DNA of 64,000 bases from Flammeovirgaceae bacterium UBA7330. GTDB taxonomy: Bacteria > Bacteroidota > Bacteroidia > Cytophagales > Cyclobacteriaceae. The notes under the pieces were generated by a model. That model worked only from the letters and a program-made list of their open reading frames with translations. It searched no databases and was not told where the DNA came from. Made by a program: the position numbers and the translations under genes. This document shows, piece by piece, positions 33,115 to 43,472 of this stretch. The stretch covers positions 4,584 through 68,583 of the forward strand of contig DKPQ01000007.1 of NCBI GenBank assembly GCA_002471275.1, written 5' to 3'. Position 1 is the first letter of the stretch. Each line of letters begins with the position of its first letter.

Positions 33115-34733
33115 TCAAAAATTTCAGTTAATGGAAGACCGGTAGCTGAAGCCGGTAAAGTAGTTTGTAGCAGCATAGCCAACGTTGGGGCAATGTCCGT
33201 GATATTCACTCTTCTATAAACAGATTTAGCAGGCACTCCGGTTCCAAAGAATACCATTGGGATGTGGGTATCGTAATTATACCCTGATCCGTGTGAGGTA
33301 CCCCGGTCACCAGGTTTACCACCAAGGTATCCCGCGTTATATCTGTATAGAAGGTCACCCGAACGCTTGGCATTATGGCCATTGCTAAGCAACGTGCTTT
33401 GTAGTTCACCCGAAACGCCCAGTTCAGCAGGAAAATAGACGTTGGCAATGTCATCCAACTCCATCAGGTCCTTCCTGATGACTTCCAGTACCTCTTTAGC
33501 CGACACTTTTTTCTCATCCAGGAGCTTGTGATTCAGATATACTTGGTTGTTGGAGATGCTTGAGATGAAATCTCCCTCACCCAACATTTCCTTTACCGAA
33601 TTTTCGATGGCAGATTTAATGGTTCCGGTATTGACATATCCACCAGGCATTTTGTTATCTACCAGGTACTGCGGATTGGCCACCACGGCGTGGTCAGCAG
33701 AGATAAAGACCACATACTGATCTTTCCCCACATTGGTATCCAGGTAGTTTAAGAGTCGGGCAATTTCCTTGTCCAGTCTGATGTAAGTGTCTTCTATCTC
33801 TACAGAATACGGTCCGAACTGGTGCCCGATATAGTCTGTTGATGAGAAGCTGACGGCCAGAAAATCTGTGATATTGTCTTTGCCCATTCCTTCGCCTTCG
33901 ATGGCGGACAATGCAAAGTCTAACGTAATTGTGTTGCCATAGGGAGTAGACCTGATGACATCACCAGCCGAATTTGCTTTGGCCAATGCAGGGAGATCAT
34001 AGGGGAAAGTGGGTTTTTCCAACCCACCATAGAGTCTTTCGTAGATGTTGTCATCCGACCGGCTTTCTACATATGATTCCAGTGGAAACGAAAGCTCCCA
34101 CTTGTTTTTCATGTACTTCTCCGCTTTTTTGTCTTTGTTGAATTTTTTTACCCAATCCGGCAGCTCTTGCAGATAGTAGGTACTGGTGACAAAATTGCCG
34201 GTTTTACTGTCAAACCAATAAGCACAGTCAGGGTTGTGGCCCGCCGGAAGTACAGACCCCCGATCTTTGATGGCTACGCCGATTACCTTACTTTTAAAGC
34301 TAGTGCTCAATTTCAGCTCATCGGTGATCGTGGTGGTAACAAGGTTTACCGGAGATATTTTCCCGGCGCCTTCATCTCCTCCAACTACTTTTTGGTTATT
34401 ATCCTCAACACAATACAAACCTTCGCCAGTCTTTTTGTTGTACCAGCTGTTGGAAATAATGCCATGCATTGAAGGGGTAGTGCCGGTATATACAGAGGCA
34501 TGTCCCGGGCCGGTGTTGGTAGGGATGTAGTTGTAATGGGCATTGTATGCCACCGTACCGTCTTTCATCAGGCGTTTGAATCCATCATTGCCATACTTAT
34601 CGGCAAAGCGGATCAGGTAGTCCTGACGCATTTGATCTACTACGATTCCTACGACCAATTTAGGTTTTGATGATTGGCTAAATGTTGTGAGTTGAATCGC
34701 TGCAATAGCGATTAAAGTGAATAGTAATTTCAT
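33111..34733 (-). CDS. pafA: PafA-type alkaline phosphatase family protein
   Basis: 540 residues, signal peptide at 1-19 (cleavage near TFSQ). The core of the alkaline phosphatase superfamily is present: VVGIVVDQMRQDYL with metal-binding Asp33, then NTGPGHASVYTGTTPSMHG with the nucleophilic Thr (about 74), and later SADHAVVAN and GTSHGSGYNYDTHIPM with Zn ligands. Length and motifs fit PafA, the calcium-independent, inhibitor-tolerant phosphatase of Bacteroidota. It releases phosphate from monoesters in the periplasm. First gene of a three-gene unit. Confidence 0.85.
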   Translation of the reverse strand: MKLLFTLIAIAAIQLTTFSQSSKPKLVVGIVVDQMRQDYLIRFADKYGNDGFKRLMKDGTVAYNAHYNYIPTNTGPGHASVYTGTTPSMHGIISNSWYNKKTGEGLYCVEDNNQKVVGGDEGAGKISPVNLVTTTITDELKLSTSFKSKVIGVAIKDRGSVLPAGHNPDCAYWFDSKTGNFVTSTYYLQELPDWVKKFNKDKKAEKYMKNKWELSFPLESYVESRSDDNIYERLYGGLEKPTFPYDLPALAKANSAGDVIRSTPYGNTITLDFALSAIEGEGMGKDNITDFLAVSFSSTDYIGHQFGPYSVEIEDTYIRLDKEIARLLNYLDTNVGKDQYVVFISADHAVVANPQYLVDNKMPGGYVNTGTIKSAIENSVKEMLGEGDFISSISNNQVYLNHKLLDEKKVSAKEVLEVIRKDLMELDDIANVYFPAELGVSGELQSTLLSNGHNAKRSGDLLYRYNAGYLGGKPGDRGTSHGSGYNYDTHIPMVFFGTGVPAKSVYRRVNITDIAPTLAMLLQTTLPASATGLPLTEIFE

Positions 34734-34781
34734 GGGTATAAATTTGAAATTGCAATTTATGTTACTTTACGAAAACGAGTA

Positions 34782-37424
34782 TTAAACTTTTATTACTGTT
34801 TCCGTATTGTAATAGCGATGGATCATCTCGGCAATCAAACCCGTCCATCCAGTTTGGTGTGAAGCACCCAGTCCCAGACCATTGTCCCCATTGAAGTACT
34901 CGTAAAACAAGATGTAGTCTTTGAAGTGCGGGTCTTCCTGGAATTTCTTATGATCTCCGTAGATCGGCCGGTTTCCACGGTTGTCAGGTAAAAAGAGATT
35001 CATCATGTCTTCGGTGAGTTTTCGCACTACCTGAAGCAAGGTGATCATCTTTCCACTTCCCTTTGGAAATTCTACCTTGTAGTCGTCCCCGTAGTAAAAG
35101 TAGAATTTCAGCATACTTTCCAGGATGAGGTAATTGACGGGAAACCATACCGGACCACGCCAGTTGGAGTTGCCACCAAAGAAAGAAGAATCAGATTCTC
35201 CCGGAAGGTAGGCCACCTTAAATTCAGATCCGTTGATTTTTAGTTGATATGGATTCTTGTCGTGGTATTTTGATAAAGCCCGGATGCCATAGGGAGACAG
35301 AAATTCTTCAGGATCCAGCATGCGCTCCAAAATCTTTTTCATCCGGAATCCTCTTAGAATACTTAGCAGCCTGCGTTCCCCCTTACCTTGCTCTTCCCAT
35401 CGGGAAACGAGTGAGGCTAGTTTTGGCTGTTCCTTCAGGAAGAATTCGAGTTTTTCCCTGAACTCCGGAAGCTTATTATAAACGTCTGAGTTAAGGATCT
35501 CTACCGCAAACAATGGGATCAACCCAACCATGGATCGTACTCGCATTTGCTTGACCTCTTTGCCTGGGATGTGCATCACATCATAGTAGAAGTTGTCCTC
35601 ATCATCCCAAAGGTCTACTTTATCTTCATCCACACCATTCATTGCACCTGCGATATATAGGAAGTGCTCGAAGAACTTGATCGCCATGTCCTGATAGGTA
35701 GGGTAGACATTGGCCAGATCCAATGAAATTCTGAGCATGTTCAGGGAAAACATGGCCATCCAGCTTGTGCTATCCGCTTGCTCCAGTCGGGCATTCTCAA
35801 TGATCGGGTGATTTCGGTCAAATACTCCAATGTTATCAAGGCCAAGGAAGCCACCCTCGAAGATGTTGGACCCGTCTTTATCTTTTCGGTTGATCCACCA
35901 GGTGAAGTTTACCAAAAGCTTGTGAAAGGCACGCTGAAGAAAATCAATATCACCTTTTCCTCCTCGCATCTTTCGGTCGATCTTGTAGACCCGCAGCACT
36001 GCCCATGCATGGACCGGCGGGTTCACATCACTGAAATTCCACTCATAGGCAGGTATCTGTCCGTTCGGATGTATGTACCGTTCCTTGAGCAGGACCATCA
36101 GCTGGTCCTTGGCAAAATCAGGATCGATTCGCGCAATAGGGATGCAATGAAAGGCCAGGTCCCAGGCAGCAAACCAGGGATATTCCCACTTGTCCGGCAT
36201 GGAAATGATGTCGTAATTAAACATGTGCTTCCAGTCACTGTTTCGTCCATGTTTTCTGGCTTCGGAGGGTTTGTACCTGCCAGGATCTCCATGGATCCAG
36301 TTGTTTACGTTGTAGTAATAAAACTGTTTACTCCACATCATACCCGCAAAAGCCTGCCTCTGAAGGTTTTTCAGATCGGCTGTTGGAACACGGCTTTGCT
36401 TCTTCTGATAAAATTCTTCACACTCAAGTTTTCGTTCATTGAAAAGGGTGTCGAATTGTTCAAAAGGATTTTCAAGGACCTCTTTGGTCATCCTGACCCT
36501 AACCAGTCTCTTTTCTCCGGCTGGGATCCTGAGCTTAAAGTGTGCACTGCCCTTGGTCCCTTTCTGCTGGGGGTTTACTGTTGGCTGACCGTCTACGATA
36601 TAATCATTGATACCATCCTTGAAATACTTTTCCCGTGTATCAATGTTGTAAAGTCTTTTTCTGTTCGTGGCATTTTCGCAGAAAAGCAATTCTTGTGCGC
36701 CATCAAAATATATCTGGTAATTACCCAACAGGTGATGTTTGATGCTCATCCTGTTTTCTTCCGCCTTGAAAATCTGCGGTTTGGTTTTGTCTCGTCCTGA
36801 AGACCAGGTGTTTCTAAACCAGATGGTAGGCAGGACGGAGATCTCAGCTTCCTTTGGACCCCGATTATGGATTTCTGCCGTCAGCAGGAAATCATCAGGA
36901 GAGCTTTTGGCATACTCCATAAATATGTCGAAGTATTCATCATTGTCAAAAATTCCTGTATCAATAATCTCATACTCCGGGTCTTTCTTTGTTAGTACCC
37001 TGTTTTTATCTACTAGTTCAGCATAGGGAAATTTACTATGCGGATACTTGTATAGCATCTTCATGTAAGAGTGAGTAGGGGTACTATCGAGGTAGTAATA
37101 CAGTTCCTTTACATCTTCTCCATGGTTGCCTTCATTACCCGAAAGGCCAAACAGCCGTTCCTTGAGAATGGTATCCTTGCCGTTCCAAAAGGCCCACGAA
37201 AAACAGATTCTTTGGTCAGCATTACTGAAGCCACCAATGCCATCTTCTCCCCATCTATAGGACTTGCTTCTTGAATGATCATGTATGACCCCTTCCCAGG
37301 CATTGCCATGGTCGGAATAATCCTCCCTGACAGTCGCCCATTGTCGTTCCGACAAATAGGGCCCCCATTGTTTCCAGTCTATACCTTCCCTGCTTTCAAT
37401 TAACCTTTGCTCTTCCCTGGTCAT
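34782..37424 (-). CDS. GH63-like / MGH1-like glycosidase
   Basis: 880 residues without a signal peptide, so cytoplasmic. Recognisable blocks: EDYSDHGNAWEGVIHDHSRS at the start, RWGEDGIGGFSNADQRIC, WDLAFHCIPIARIDPDFAKD, NPPVHAW and WRGPVWFPVNYLIL, followed by SHQTGWTGLIAEMI at the end. This is the long (alpha/alpha)6 glucosidase type related to mannosyl-oligosaccharide glucosidase. It should release glucose from an alpha-glucoside such as trehalose- or glucosylglycerate-like compounds. The specificity is not readable. Alone between pafA and a propeller protein. Confidence 0.85.
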   Translation of the reverse strand: MTREEQRLIESREGIDWKQWGPYLSERQWATVREDYSDHGNAWEGVIHDHSRSKSYRWGEDGIGGFSNADQRICFSWAFWNGKDTILKERLFGLSGNEGNHGEDVKELYYYLDSTPTHSYMKMLYKYPHSKFPYAELVDKNRVLTKKDPEYEIIDTGIFDNDEYFDIFMEYAKSSPDDFLLTAEIHNRGPKEAEISVLPTIWFRNTWSSGRDKTKPQIFKAEENRMSIKHHLLGNYQIYFDGAQELLFCENATNRKRLYNIDTREKYFKDGINDYIVDGQPTVNPQQKGTKGSAHFKLRIPAGEKRLVRVRMTKEVLENPFEQFDTLFNERKLECEEFYQKKQSRVPTADLKNLQRQAFAGMMWSKQFYYYNVNNWIHGDPGRYKPSEARKHGRNSDWKHMFNYDIISMPDKWEYPWFAAWDLAFHCIPIARIDPDFAKDQLMVLLKERYIHPNGQIPAYEWNFSDVNPPVHAWAVLRVYKIDRKMRGGKGDIDFLQRAFHKLLVNFTWWINRKDKDGSNIFEGGFLGLDNIGVFDRNHPIIENARLEQADSTSWMAMFSLNMLRISLDLANVYPTYQDMAIKFFEHFLYIAGAMNGVDEDKVDLWDDEDNFYYDVMHIPGKEVKQMRVRSMVGLIPLFAVEILNSDVYNKLPEFREKLEFFLKEQPKLASLVSRWEEQGKGERRLLSILRGFRMKKILERMLDPEEFLSPYGIRALSKYHDKNPYQLKINGSEFKVAYLPGESDSSFFGGNSNWRGPVWFPVNYLILESMLKFYFYYGDDYKVEFPKGSGKMITLLQVVRKLTEDMMNLFLPDNRGNRPIYGDHKKFQEDPHFKDYILFYEYFNGDNGLGLGASHQTGWTGLIAEMIHRYYNTETVIKV

Positions 37425-37595
37425 TCAATGTGTGATTTATAAACCGGCTAATCAATATAAAATCCAAGATATATCAAATGGATAATCTCAAACTATTTAC
37501 AAATCGTCCGGTTAATTGATACTTCCGCAATAAATGTTCCAATTGTTTGGAAATTTATAATTGGAAACCCGAATATAGTACATTTGGCTCAAAGA

Positions 37596-38525
37596 TCAGT
37601 GAGATGAATACCTGGCCACTTCCATTTGTTTTAGAATATTCTCACCACAGGAATATAGCGTGAATTTGTTATTTTCATATTGTATGCCGGCCCCCCATCC
37701 AAAGCGGGTTGATTTTGTCTTCGGAAAGGTCCTACTATAAATTTTGGTAAGCAGTGGGCTTTTCGAGAAAGGATCTTCAAGTTCGTAAACATCCAAAACG
37801 TTCGCATCCCCTTCACCACTAGAAAAGCCAAAGAGTAATAGCTGTTCTCCGTATTTCACAAGGTTGATGTTTTGATAGGGCCATGGCACATCATCAACCC
37901 AGTCTTTTTTGTCATAGGTGGCCATTTCAATTTCGCCTGACTTTTGAAAATCAAGAATCGTTCGATCATGATCTAAGGAAGCATGGTAAAAATCAACGTT
38001 CCTGTTAGACCAATCTCCCACCAACATCAGGAGTCGGTTTTCCCATTCAATAATTGCGACAGCGCCTGCAGTAGCCCGCTCCCAGTCTCCTTTTCTATCA
38101 ATTACGGCCTTGAGTATCAACTCGTCAAAGGGATCCTTCAGCTGATAGACATGCACCTCAGATACATTTCTTAGTTCATTGTCTTCAATCCCTACTGCCA
38201 GCCAATTATTGGATATCTGAAATCCCCCCGCATGCTTTAGGGGTTTCTTCCTGAGTACATGAAGTCGTTTCACACTTGTTTCAGAGGCGCTGACCAAATA
38301 ACCATATTGACTGGAACTCCCTGATGCGTACAGGTAAGTTTCGTCATTGTACCGATAGGTCTGGATGCCTTGTAGGTGACCTCCTTTTTTTTCTATTTTC
38401 AGTTTGTTGTCTATTGAGATTTGTTCCGGAGTGATGGAAATGGCATCAAGTTTTTTGATCAGGTCATCTTGTTCATTAATCAGCGGGGTAAGCAGGAGAA
38501 TGAGTTGGAAAAAGACGAAAATCAT
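37596..38525 (-). CDS. Secreted beta-propeller-like protein, hypothetical
   Basis: 309 residues with an N-terminal hydrophobic stretch (MIFVFFQLILLLTPLI), probably a signal. The rest has repeating strand pairs with polar turns (TYRYNDETYLYASGSS, LVGDWSNRNVDFYHASLD, LLLFGFSSGEGDANVLDVYE), so a propeller is likely, but no family fits well. No catalytic motif seen. It is the last minus-strand gene before the + strand guaA cluster. Confidence 0.6.
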   Translation of the reverse strand: MIFVFFQLILLLTPLINEQDDLIKKLDAISITPEQISIDNKLKIEKKGGHLQGIQTYRYNDETYLYASGSSSQYGYLVSASETSVKRLHVLRKKPLKHAGGFQISNNWLAVGIEDNELRNVSEVHVYQLKDPFDELILKAVIDRKGDWERATAGAVAIIEWENRLLMLVGDWSNRNVDFYHASLDHDRTILDFQKSGEIEMATYDKKDWVDDVPWPYQNINLVKYGEQLLLFGFSSGEGDANVLDVYELEDPFSKSPLLTKIYSRTFPKTKSTRFGWGAGIQYENNKFTLYSCGENILKQMEVARYSSH

Positions 38526-38643
38526 TGTTTGGATAAGGTTTGGAATGGAAGCGAAATTTTTGCTCTAAGATAATCAATACACCGGGGACTTGCTATATCA
38601 GAAATCTCTGGTATGACCGGGTCGGATAATTCATTGATTCTGC

Positions 38644-38651
38644 TAATTTTG
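38644..38651 (+). promoter_or_regulatory. Possible -7 element (TAATTTTG) of guaA
   Basis: TAATTTTG fits the Bacteroidota TAnnTTTG element; it ends 4 bases before the ATG, so the transcript would be nearly leaderless. No clear -33 box. Confidence 0.45.
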
Positions 38652-38655
38652 CCGC

Positions 38656-40182
38656 ATGACAGATAAAATCCTGATCCTAGACTTCGGTAGCCAGTACACT
38701 CAATTAATAGCCAGAAGGATCAGAGAACTCAATGTTTATTGTGAAATCCACCCTTTTAACCATTATCCAAAGCCGGATAAATCGGTCAAGGGGATCATTC
38801 TTTCCGGGAGTCCGTGCTCCGTGCTGGATGAGGATGCACCGGATATCGCCATTGATGACTTACCTGAAGTTCCGATTCTGGGTGTCTGCTACGGAGCTCA
38901 GCTTTTGGCGCACAAAGAGGGGGGTGAGCTTAGTAAATCATCTCATCGAGAATATGGTCGGGCCAACCTGACGCACATAGATACACATTATGACCTGCTC
39001 AAAGAGCTAACCCTGGGAAGCCAGGTATGGATGTCGCATGGCGACACCATCACGAAGTTGCCGGAGCAGTTTGAGTTGATTGCGCATACGGAGAGTATAC
39101 CGGTAGCGGCCTTTAAGATCAAGGATAAGCCCATTTATGGCATCCAGTTTCATCCGGAGGTAACCCATACTGTGGAGGGAAAGGTGCTGCTAAGGAATTT
39201 TGTTGTTCACATATGCCGAGCAGCACAGGATTGGACTGCTGACATTTTTGTGGAGGAGTCTGTAAGAGAACTGAAAGCCAAACTCGGAAAGGATAAAGTG
39301 GTGATGGGGCTTTCAGGAGGTGTGGATAGTTCTGTGGCCGCTACACTCATCCATCACGCCATTGGCAAAAATCTGTATTGCATATTTGTAGATAATGGCT
39401 TGCTGAGAAAAAATGAATTTGAAAGCGTGCTGAAATCCTACGAAGGTCTTGGCCTCAACGTAAAAGGTGTAGATGCCAAAAAGGAATTTTATGATGCGTT
39501 GAAAGGAAAGACCGATCCGGAAGATAAACGGAAGGCTATCGGTCGGGTATTTATTGAGGTTTTTGATCGGGAAGCAAAGAAGATACAAGATGTGACCTGG
39601 CTGGGTCAGGGGACCATCTATCCGGATGTGATCGAGTCTGTTTCAGTGAAAGGTCCTTCTGTCACCATCAAGTCCCACCACAATGTAGGTGGGCTACCGG
39701 AGAAAATGCACCTCAAAGTTGTTGAGCCTTTGAATTCCCTGTTCAAAGATGAAGTGCGTAACGTGGGCAGAGCCCTGGAGATCCCGCAAAACATCCTGGG
39801 CAGACATCCGTTCCCTGGTCCGGGCTTAGGAATTCGTATCCTTGGAGACATTACCCCGGAGAAGGTTCGCATTCTTCAAGAGGTAGATGATATATTTGTT
39901 GCCGGCCTGAAAGAAGATGATCTTTATGACCAGGTGTGGCAGGCAGGAGCGATGCTGTTACCCATTCAATCCGTAGGGGTGATGGGCGATGAGCGAACAT
40001 ATGAGAATGTGGTCGCGTTGAGAGCAGTAACCAGCCTGGATGGGATGACCGCAGACTGGTGTCACCTGCCATATGAATTTTTAGGAAGAATAAGTAATAA
40101 AATTATCAATCGTGTAAAAGGTGTAAACCGGGTTGTCTATGATATTTCCTCCAAACCACCAGCTACCATCGAATGGGAGTAA
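38656..40182 (+). CDS. guaA: GMP synthase (glutamine-hydrolysing)
   Basis: 508 residues, full length. The class I amidotransferase part has GSQYTQLIARRIRE, the catalytic Cys78 (LGVCYGAQLLA) and His166/Glu168 (FHPEVTH). The ATP-pyrophosphatase loop is SGGVDSS (220-226), and the C-terminal dimerisation domain ends in the standard PPATIEWE. It makes GMP from XMP, glutamine and ATP, the last step of guanine nucleotide synthesis. It begins a run of five + strand genes (guaA, TPR-binding protein, hemL, proA, proB). Confidence 0.97.
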   Translation: MTDKILILDFGSQYTQLIARRIRELNVYCEIHPFNHYPKPDKSVKGIILSGSPCSVLDEDAPDIAIDDLPEVPILGVCYGAQLLAHKEGGELSKSSHREYGRANLTHIDTHYDLLKELTLGSQVWMSHGDTITKLPEQFELIAHTESIPVAAFKIKDKPIYGIQFHPEVTHTVEGKVLLRNFVVHICRAAQDWTADIFVEESVRELKAKLGKDKVVMGLSGGVDSSVAATLIHHAIGKNLYCIFVDNGLLRKNEFESVLKSYEGLGLNVKGVDAKKEFYDALKGKTDPEDKRKAIGRVFIEVFDREAKKIQDVTWLGQGTIYPDVIESVSVKGPSVTIKSHHNVGGLPEKMHLKVVEPLNSLFKDEVRNVGRALEIPQNILGRHPFPGPGLGIRILGDITPEKVRILQEVDDIFVAGLKEDDLYDQVWQAGAMLLPIQSVGVMGDERTYENVVALRAVTSLDGMTADWCHLPYEFLGRISNKIINRVKGVNRVVYDISSKPPATIEWE

Positions 40183-40192
40183 CCAAAAGGCC

Positions 40193-42097
40193 ATGAACTT
40201 ACACGTAACCAGCTTTGTATTGAAAAGGATATACAGTTTCTTACTTATTATAATGTTTCCGGTCCTTTTGATCGGGCAGTCCGTGCAGGAGGAGTACCTG
40301 GAAGCAAAAAGACTATTCAGTACCAAACAGTACCTGAGTGCCAAAGCAGCTTTTTCTAACCTGGCCCGATCCAACACTTCTTTTGCCCCATATGCCTCTT
40401 TTTATTATGGAATGAGTGCATTTAAGTCCGGTGATGAAAAGGTAGCGATAGATCAATGGAAGCAAATGCTGAATCAGTTTCCCACCTTTGATCAGAAGGC
40501 CGAGATCTTGTATTGGCTTTCATATGCATCTTTCACCATTGGGAATACCACCGAAGGGATCAGCTATTCCAGGAGGTATGCTGAAGTGTCCGCTGATAGT
40601 GACGCAGGTAGAGAGCTGGCAAACTCCTTTTTGCAATCCATGTCGATGGACTCACTGACCCATGTGATATTAAGAAATCCAAAGGACAAATTACTGGCTG
40701 AGGTTTATGTCAGCCGATCGATGGACCTGCCATATACAGAAAGGGATTTTTTCTTGATCGACAGCTTAAGGTCACTTCACAATCTGGATATAGCAACCAT
40801 CTCTGATGTGAACCTCCCGATCATCAAAAAGGACCAGTATCAGGTAGCCGCCTTGTTGCCTTTTATGTTTGAATCCCTGGACCAGCCCGGGAGAATTCTG
40901 CAGAACAATCTGGTGACGGATCTTTATCAGGGCATGCTGTTGGCGGCAGAGGATCTGAAGCGTGAAGGCAAGCACATTAACATTGTCCCTTACGATACAA
41001 AAAGAAGTACCGAAGTGACGCAGTCCATCCTGAATTCCCGAAATTTTGAACAAACTGATCTTATTGTGGGTCCGCTCTACTCGGGACCTGTAAAAGCCGT
41101 CCAGGATTATAGCCTCGAGCACATGGTGAACATGATCAACCCTATCTCTACCACCAGTGAAATTATTGGAAGAAACCCCTATTCTTTTCTGCTTAAGCCG
41201 ACAACAGAGACGATGGCCCTGGCCCTGGCCGATTTGTCCATCCACGAGATGGATTCCAATAAAAATGTCATGATCTTTTATGAACAAAATGACAAAGACT
41301 CCCTGCTGGCTACCATTTATCGTCATAAACTAGAGAATGTGGGGTATAAAGTGGTCTGGATGACACCCATCAACCTGGAAAATGCTAAGACAATCCAGGA
41401 CAGCCTTACTGCCGAACACATTGTTTACCTCACGAAAAGTGAAGCTGACTCGATCATGAGGCTCCCTGGTAGGACGGTTGAAAACAGGAGAATCAGAGAT
41501 GATGAGTTGAAGAGGATCTGGAAAGACGCAGGTGACCCTGACGGCTTTTCCCTCCCCATTTCTTATGATGACAACAAAAGGGAAATCGTCTACTATGAAG
41601 AGGTCCTTAACATGGCGAAAGATTCTATTGGCCATTTCCTGGTGTCAACGCATAAAAGTGTCTTTTCAAACAATCTCGTGAGTGTGGTGCAGGCCCGGAA
41701 AGACAGTACTCGGATTTATACTTTTGCCGACTGGCTGGACTATACCATGGCAGATTACAGTCAGTTTGAACGATTAGGCATTACCATGATAGATCCGGAC
41801 TATATAGACAAAACAAAGTACTCATTCCAGGATGTGTCGAGTCGTCTGTCGAAACGATACAAGACATTGCCTTCCGAATATCACTACCTGGGCTATGAGC
41901 TCATCTGGTTTGTGGGGCAACACATGAATGCATTTGGGAAGTACTTCCAGACAGGCCTGAGAGGAGGAAAGTTTACCAGAGGAAGGATTTTTGAAGGGAT
42001 GAGTTATGGGTTGGCCAATGACAACCAGGTTGTCCCGATTTTAAGGTTCAAAGATACAGAGCTGGAAGTGGTGAATCGTAGTACGTATGGAGATTAA
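40193..42097 (+). CDS. TPR / periplasmic-binding-protein-like envelope protein
   Basis: 634 residues from ATG 40193, 11 bases after guaA; an upstream start at 40133 would overlap guaA. A signal-like segment (FLLIIMFPVLLIGQS, cleavage about 27) comes first. Residues 28-165 hold TPR-like pairs (AKRLFSTKQYLSAKAAFSNLA). From about 215 the type 1 periplasmic binding fold appears: YQVAALLPFMFE, DLYQGMLLAAEDLKREGK, DLIVGPLYSGPVKAVQDYS, MNPISTTSEIIGRNPYSF. The family resembles ABC substrate-binding and LpoA-type proteins. Ligand unknown. Its end overlaps the hemL start by 11 bases. Confidence 0.75.
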   Translation: MNLHVTSFVLKRIYSFLLIIMFPVLLIGQSVQEEYLEAKRLFSTKQYLSAKAAFSNLARSNTSFAPYASFYYGMSAFKSGDEKVAIDQWKQMLNQFPTFDQKAEILYWLSYASFTIGNTTEGISYSRRYAEVSADSDAGRELANSFLQSMSMDSLTHVILRNPKDKLLAEVYVSRSMDLPYTERDFFLIDSLRSLHNLDIATISDVNLPIIKKDQYQVAALLPFMFESLDQPGRILQNNLVTDLYQGMLLAAEDLKREGKHINIVPYDTKRSTEVTQSILNSRNFEQTDLIVGPLYSGPVKAVQDYSLEHMVNMINPISTTSEIIGRNPYSFLLKPTTETMALALADLSIHEMDSNKNVMIFYEQNDKDSLLATIYRHKLENVGYKVVWMTPINLENAKTIQDSLTAEHIVYLTKSEADSIMRLPGRTVENRRIRDDELKRIWKDAGDPDGFSLPISYDDNKREIVYYEEVLNMAKDSIGHFLVSTHKSVFSNNLVSVVQARKDSTRIYTFADWLDYTMADYSQFERLGITMIDPDYIDKTKYSFQDVSSRLSKRYKTLPSEYHYLGYELIWFVGQHMNAFGKYFQTGLRGGKFTRGRIFEGMSYGLANDNQVVPILRFKDTELEVVNRSTYGD

Positions 42098-43376
42098 CAA
42101 AAGCAAAGATCTATTTAAAGAAGCCAGGAAATTTATTCCCGGAGGGGTCAATTCCCCTGTCAGGGCATTTAAAGCGGTAGGAGGAGACCCTATTTTTTTT
42201 AGCAGGGCCAAAGGTCCCCACATGTGGGATGCGGATGGCAACAAATACATAGACATGATCAATTCCTGGGGTCCGATGATCCTGGGGCATGCCGATCCTG
42301 AAGTGGAAGAGGCCATCATCAAAGCCGTGAAAGGATCGACTTCGTTTGGAGCTCCTACAGAAGGGGAGGTGACCCTGGCAGAGCTGATCTGCGAGATGGT
42401 GCCTTCCATAGAAAAGGTAAGGATGGTAAACTCAGGTACTGAGGCTACCATGTCTGCTGTAAGGCTGGCACGTGGTTTTACCGGGAGGAAAAAGATCATC
42501 AAGTTTACGGGCTGCTATCATGGGCACGGGGATTCATTCCTGATTGCTGCCGGTAGTGGTGCCATGACCATGGGGACACCTAATAGTCCTGGAGTGACCA
42601 ACGGGACAGCTAAAGATACTTTATTGGCTCCCTTCAATGACCTGGAAGCTGTCAGAGAGATCATAGCAAATCACAAAGGAGAAATAGCCTGTCTGATCAT
42701 CGAGCCTGTAGCCGGTAATATGGGTTGCGTATTACCCGAGGAGGGTTTTCTTCAGGGGTTAAGAGATCTGTGTACGCAAAGAGGTATTGTGCTGATCTTT
42801 GATGAGGTGATGACAGGATTTCGTCTGGCCAAAGGTGGAGCACAGGAGCTCTATGGGGTGGTGCCCGACCTGACCACCCTGGGTAAGATCATCGGTGGAG
42901 GTATGCCCGTTGGTGCTTATGGTGGAAAAAAAGAGATCATGGATTTCGTGTCTCCGGATGGACCCGTTTACCAGGCAGGAACACTTTCGGGAAATCCGGT
43001 AGCCATGGCAGCTGGATTTGCCATGCTCAGCCAACTAAATAATCGGTCTGAGATCTATGAACAACTGGAAGCCACTACCAAAAGGATCGTTGAAGGGTAT
43101 GCACAAACCCTTAAAAAGCTGGGTCTCGACTATACCATGAACCAGGTGGGAAGCATGTACAGTCTTTTTTTCACCAATAAGGAGGTTAAGAGTCTGGAAG
43201 ATGCACAGGCCTGCGATACTGCTCTATTTGGCAAATATTTCAAAGCCATGCTGGACAGGGGCGTTTACCTGGCACCCTCACAGTTTGAAACGCTGTTTGT
43301 TTCGGCTGTGCTTTCAGATGAAGACATTGCCACCATCATCCAGGCCAATGAAGACAGTTTGAAAGCGATTGGGTAG
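42087..43376 (+). CDS. hemL: Glutamate-1-semialdehyde 2,1-aminomutase
   Basis: 429 residues, normal length. PLP-binding Lys267 sits in TTLGKIIGGGMPVGAYGG; FIPGGVNSPVRAFKAVGG at the start and VNSGTEATMSAVRLARGFTG (about 115-132) are diagnostic. It converts glutamate-1-semialdehyde to 5-aminolevulinate, the C5 route to haem. It follows the binding-protein gene with an 11-base overlap; the rest of the haem pathway is not here. Confidence 0.95.
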   Translation: MEINKSKDLFKEARKFIPGGVNSPVRAFKAVGGDPIFFSRAKGPHMWDADGNKYIDMINSWGPMILGHADPEVEEAIIKAVKGSTSFGAPTEGEVTLAELICEMVPSIEKVRMVNSGTEATMSAVRLARGFTGRKKIIKFTGCYHGHGDSFLIAAGSGAMTMGTPNSPGVTNGTAKDTLLAPFNDLEAVREIIANHKGEIACLIIEPVAGNMGCVLPEEGFLQGLRDLCTQRGIVLIFDEVMTGFRLAKGGAQELYGVVPDLTTLGKIIGGGMPVGAYGGKKEIMDFVSPDGPVYQAGTLSGNPVAMAAGFAMLSQLNNRSEIYEQLEATTKRIVEGYAQTLKKLGLDYTMNQVGSMYSLFFTNKEVKSLEDAQACDTALFGKYFKAMLDRGVYLAPSQFETLFVSAVLSDEDIATIIQANEDSLKAIG

Positions 43377-43437
43377 TAAAGGGGACCTTACAAAAGCAAG
43401 TGTCGTAACGCTTAGTTCAACTCTCGCTATTTACAAT

Positions 43438-43445
43438 TAAATTTG
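43438..43445 (+). promoter_or_regulatory. Possible -7 element (TAAATTTG) of proA
   Basis: TAAATTTG fits TAnnTTTG and lies 27 bases before the proA ATG, in the 96-base gap after hemL, suggesting that proAB has its own promoter. Confidence 0.45.
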
Positions 43446-43472
43446 CCGTCTTTTAACGAATAAGATAATAAC

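Noticed and set aside
35778..36800. Long + strand frame of 340 codons opposite the GH63-like gene
   Set aside because: Antisense shadow of a well-supported glycosidase; no domain, no start context.
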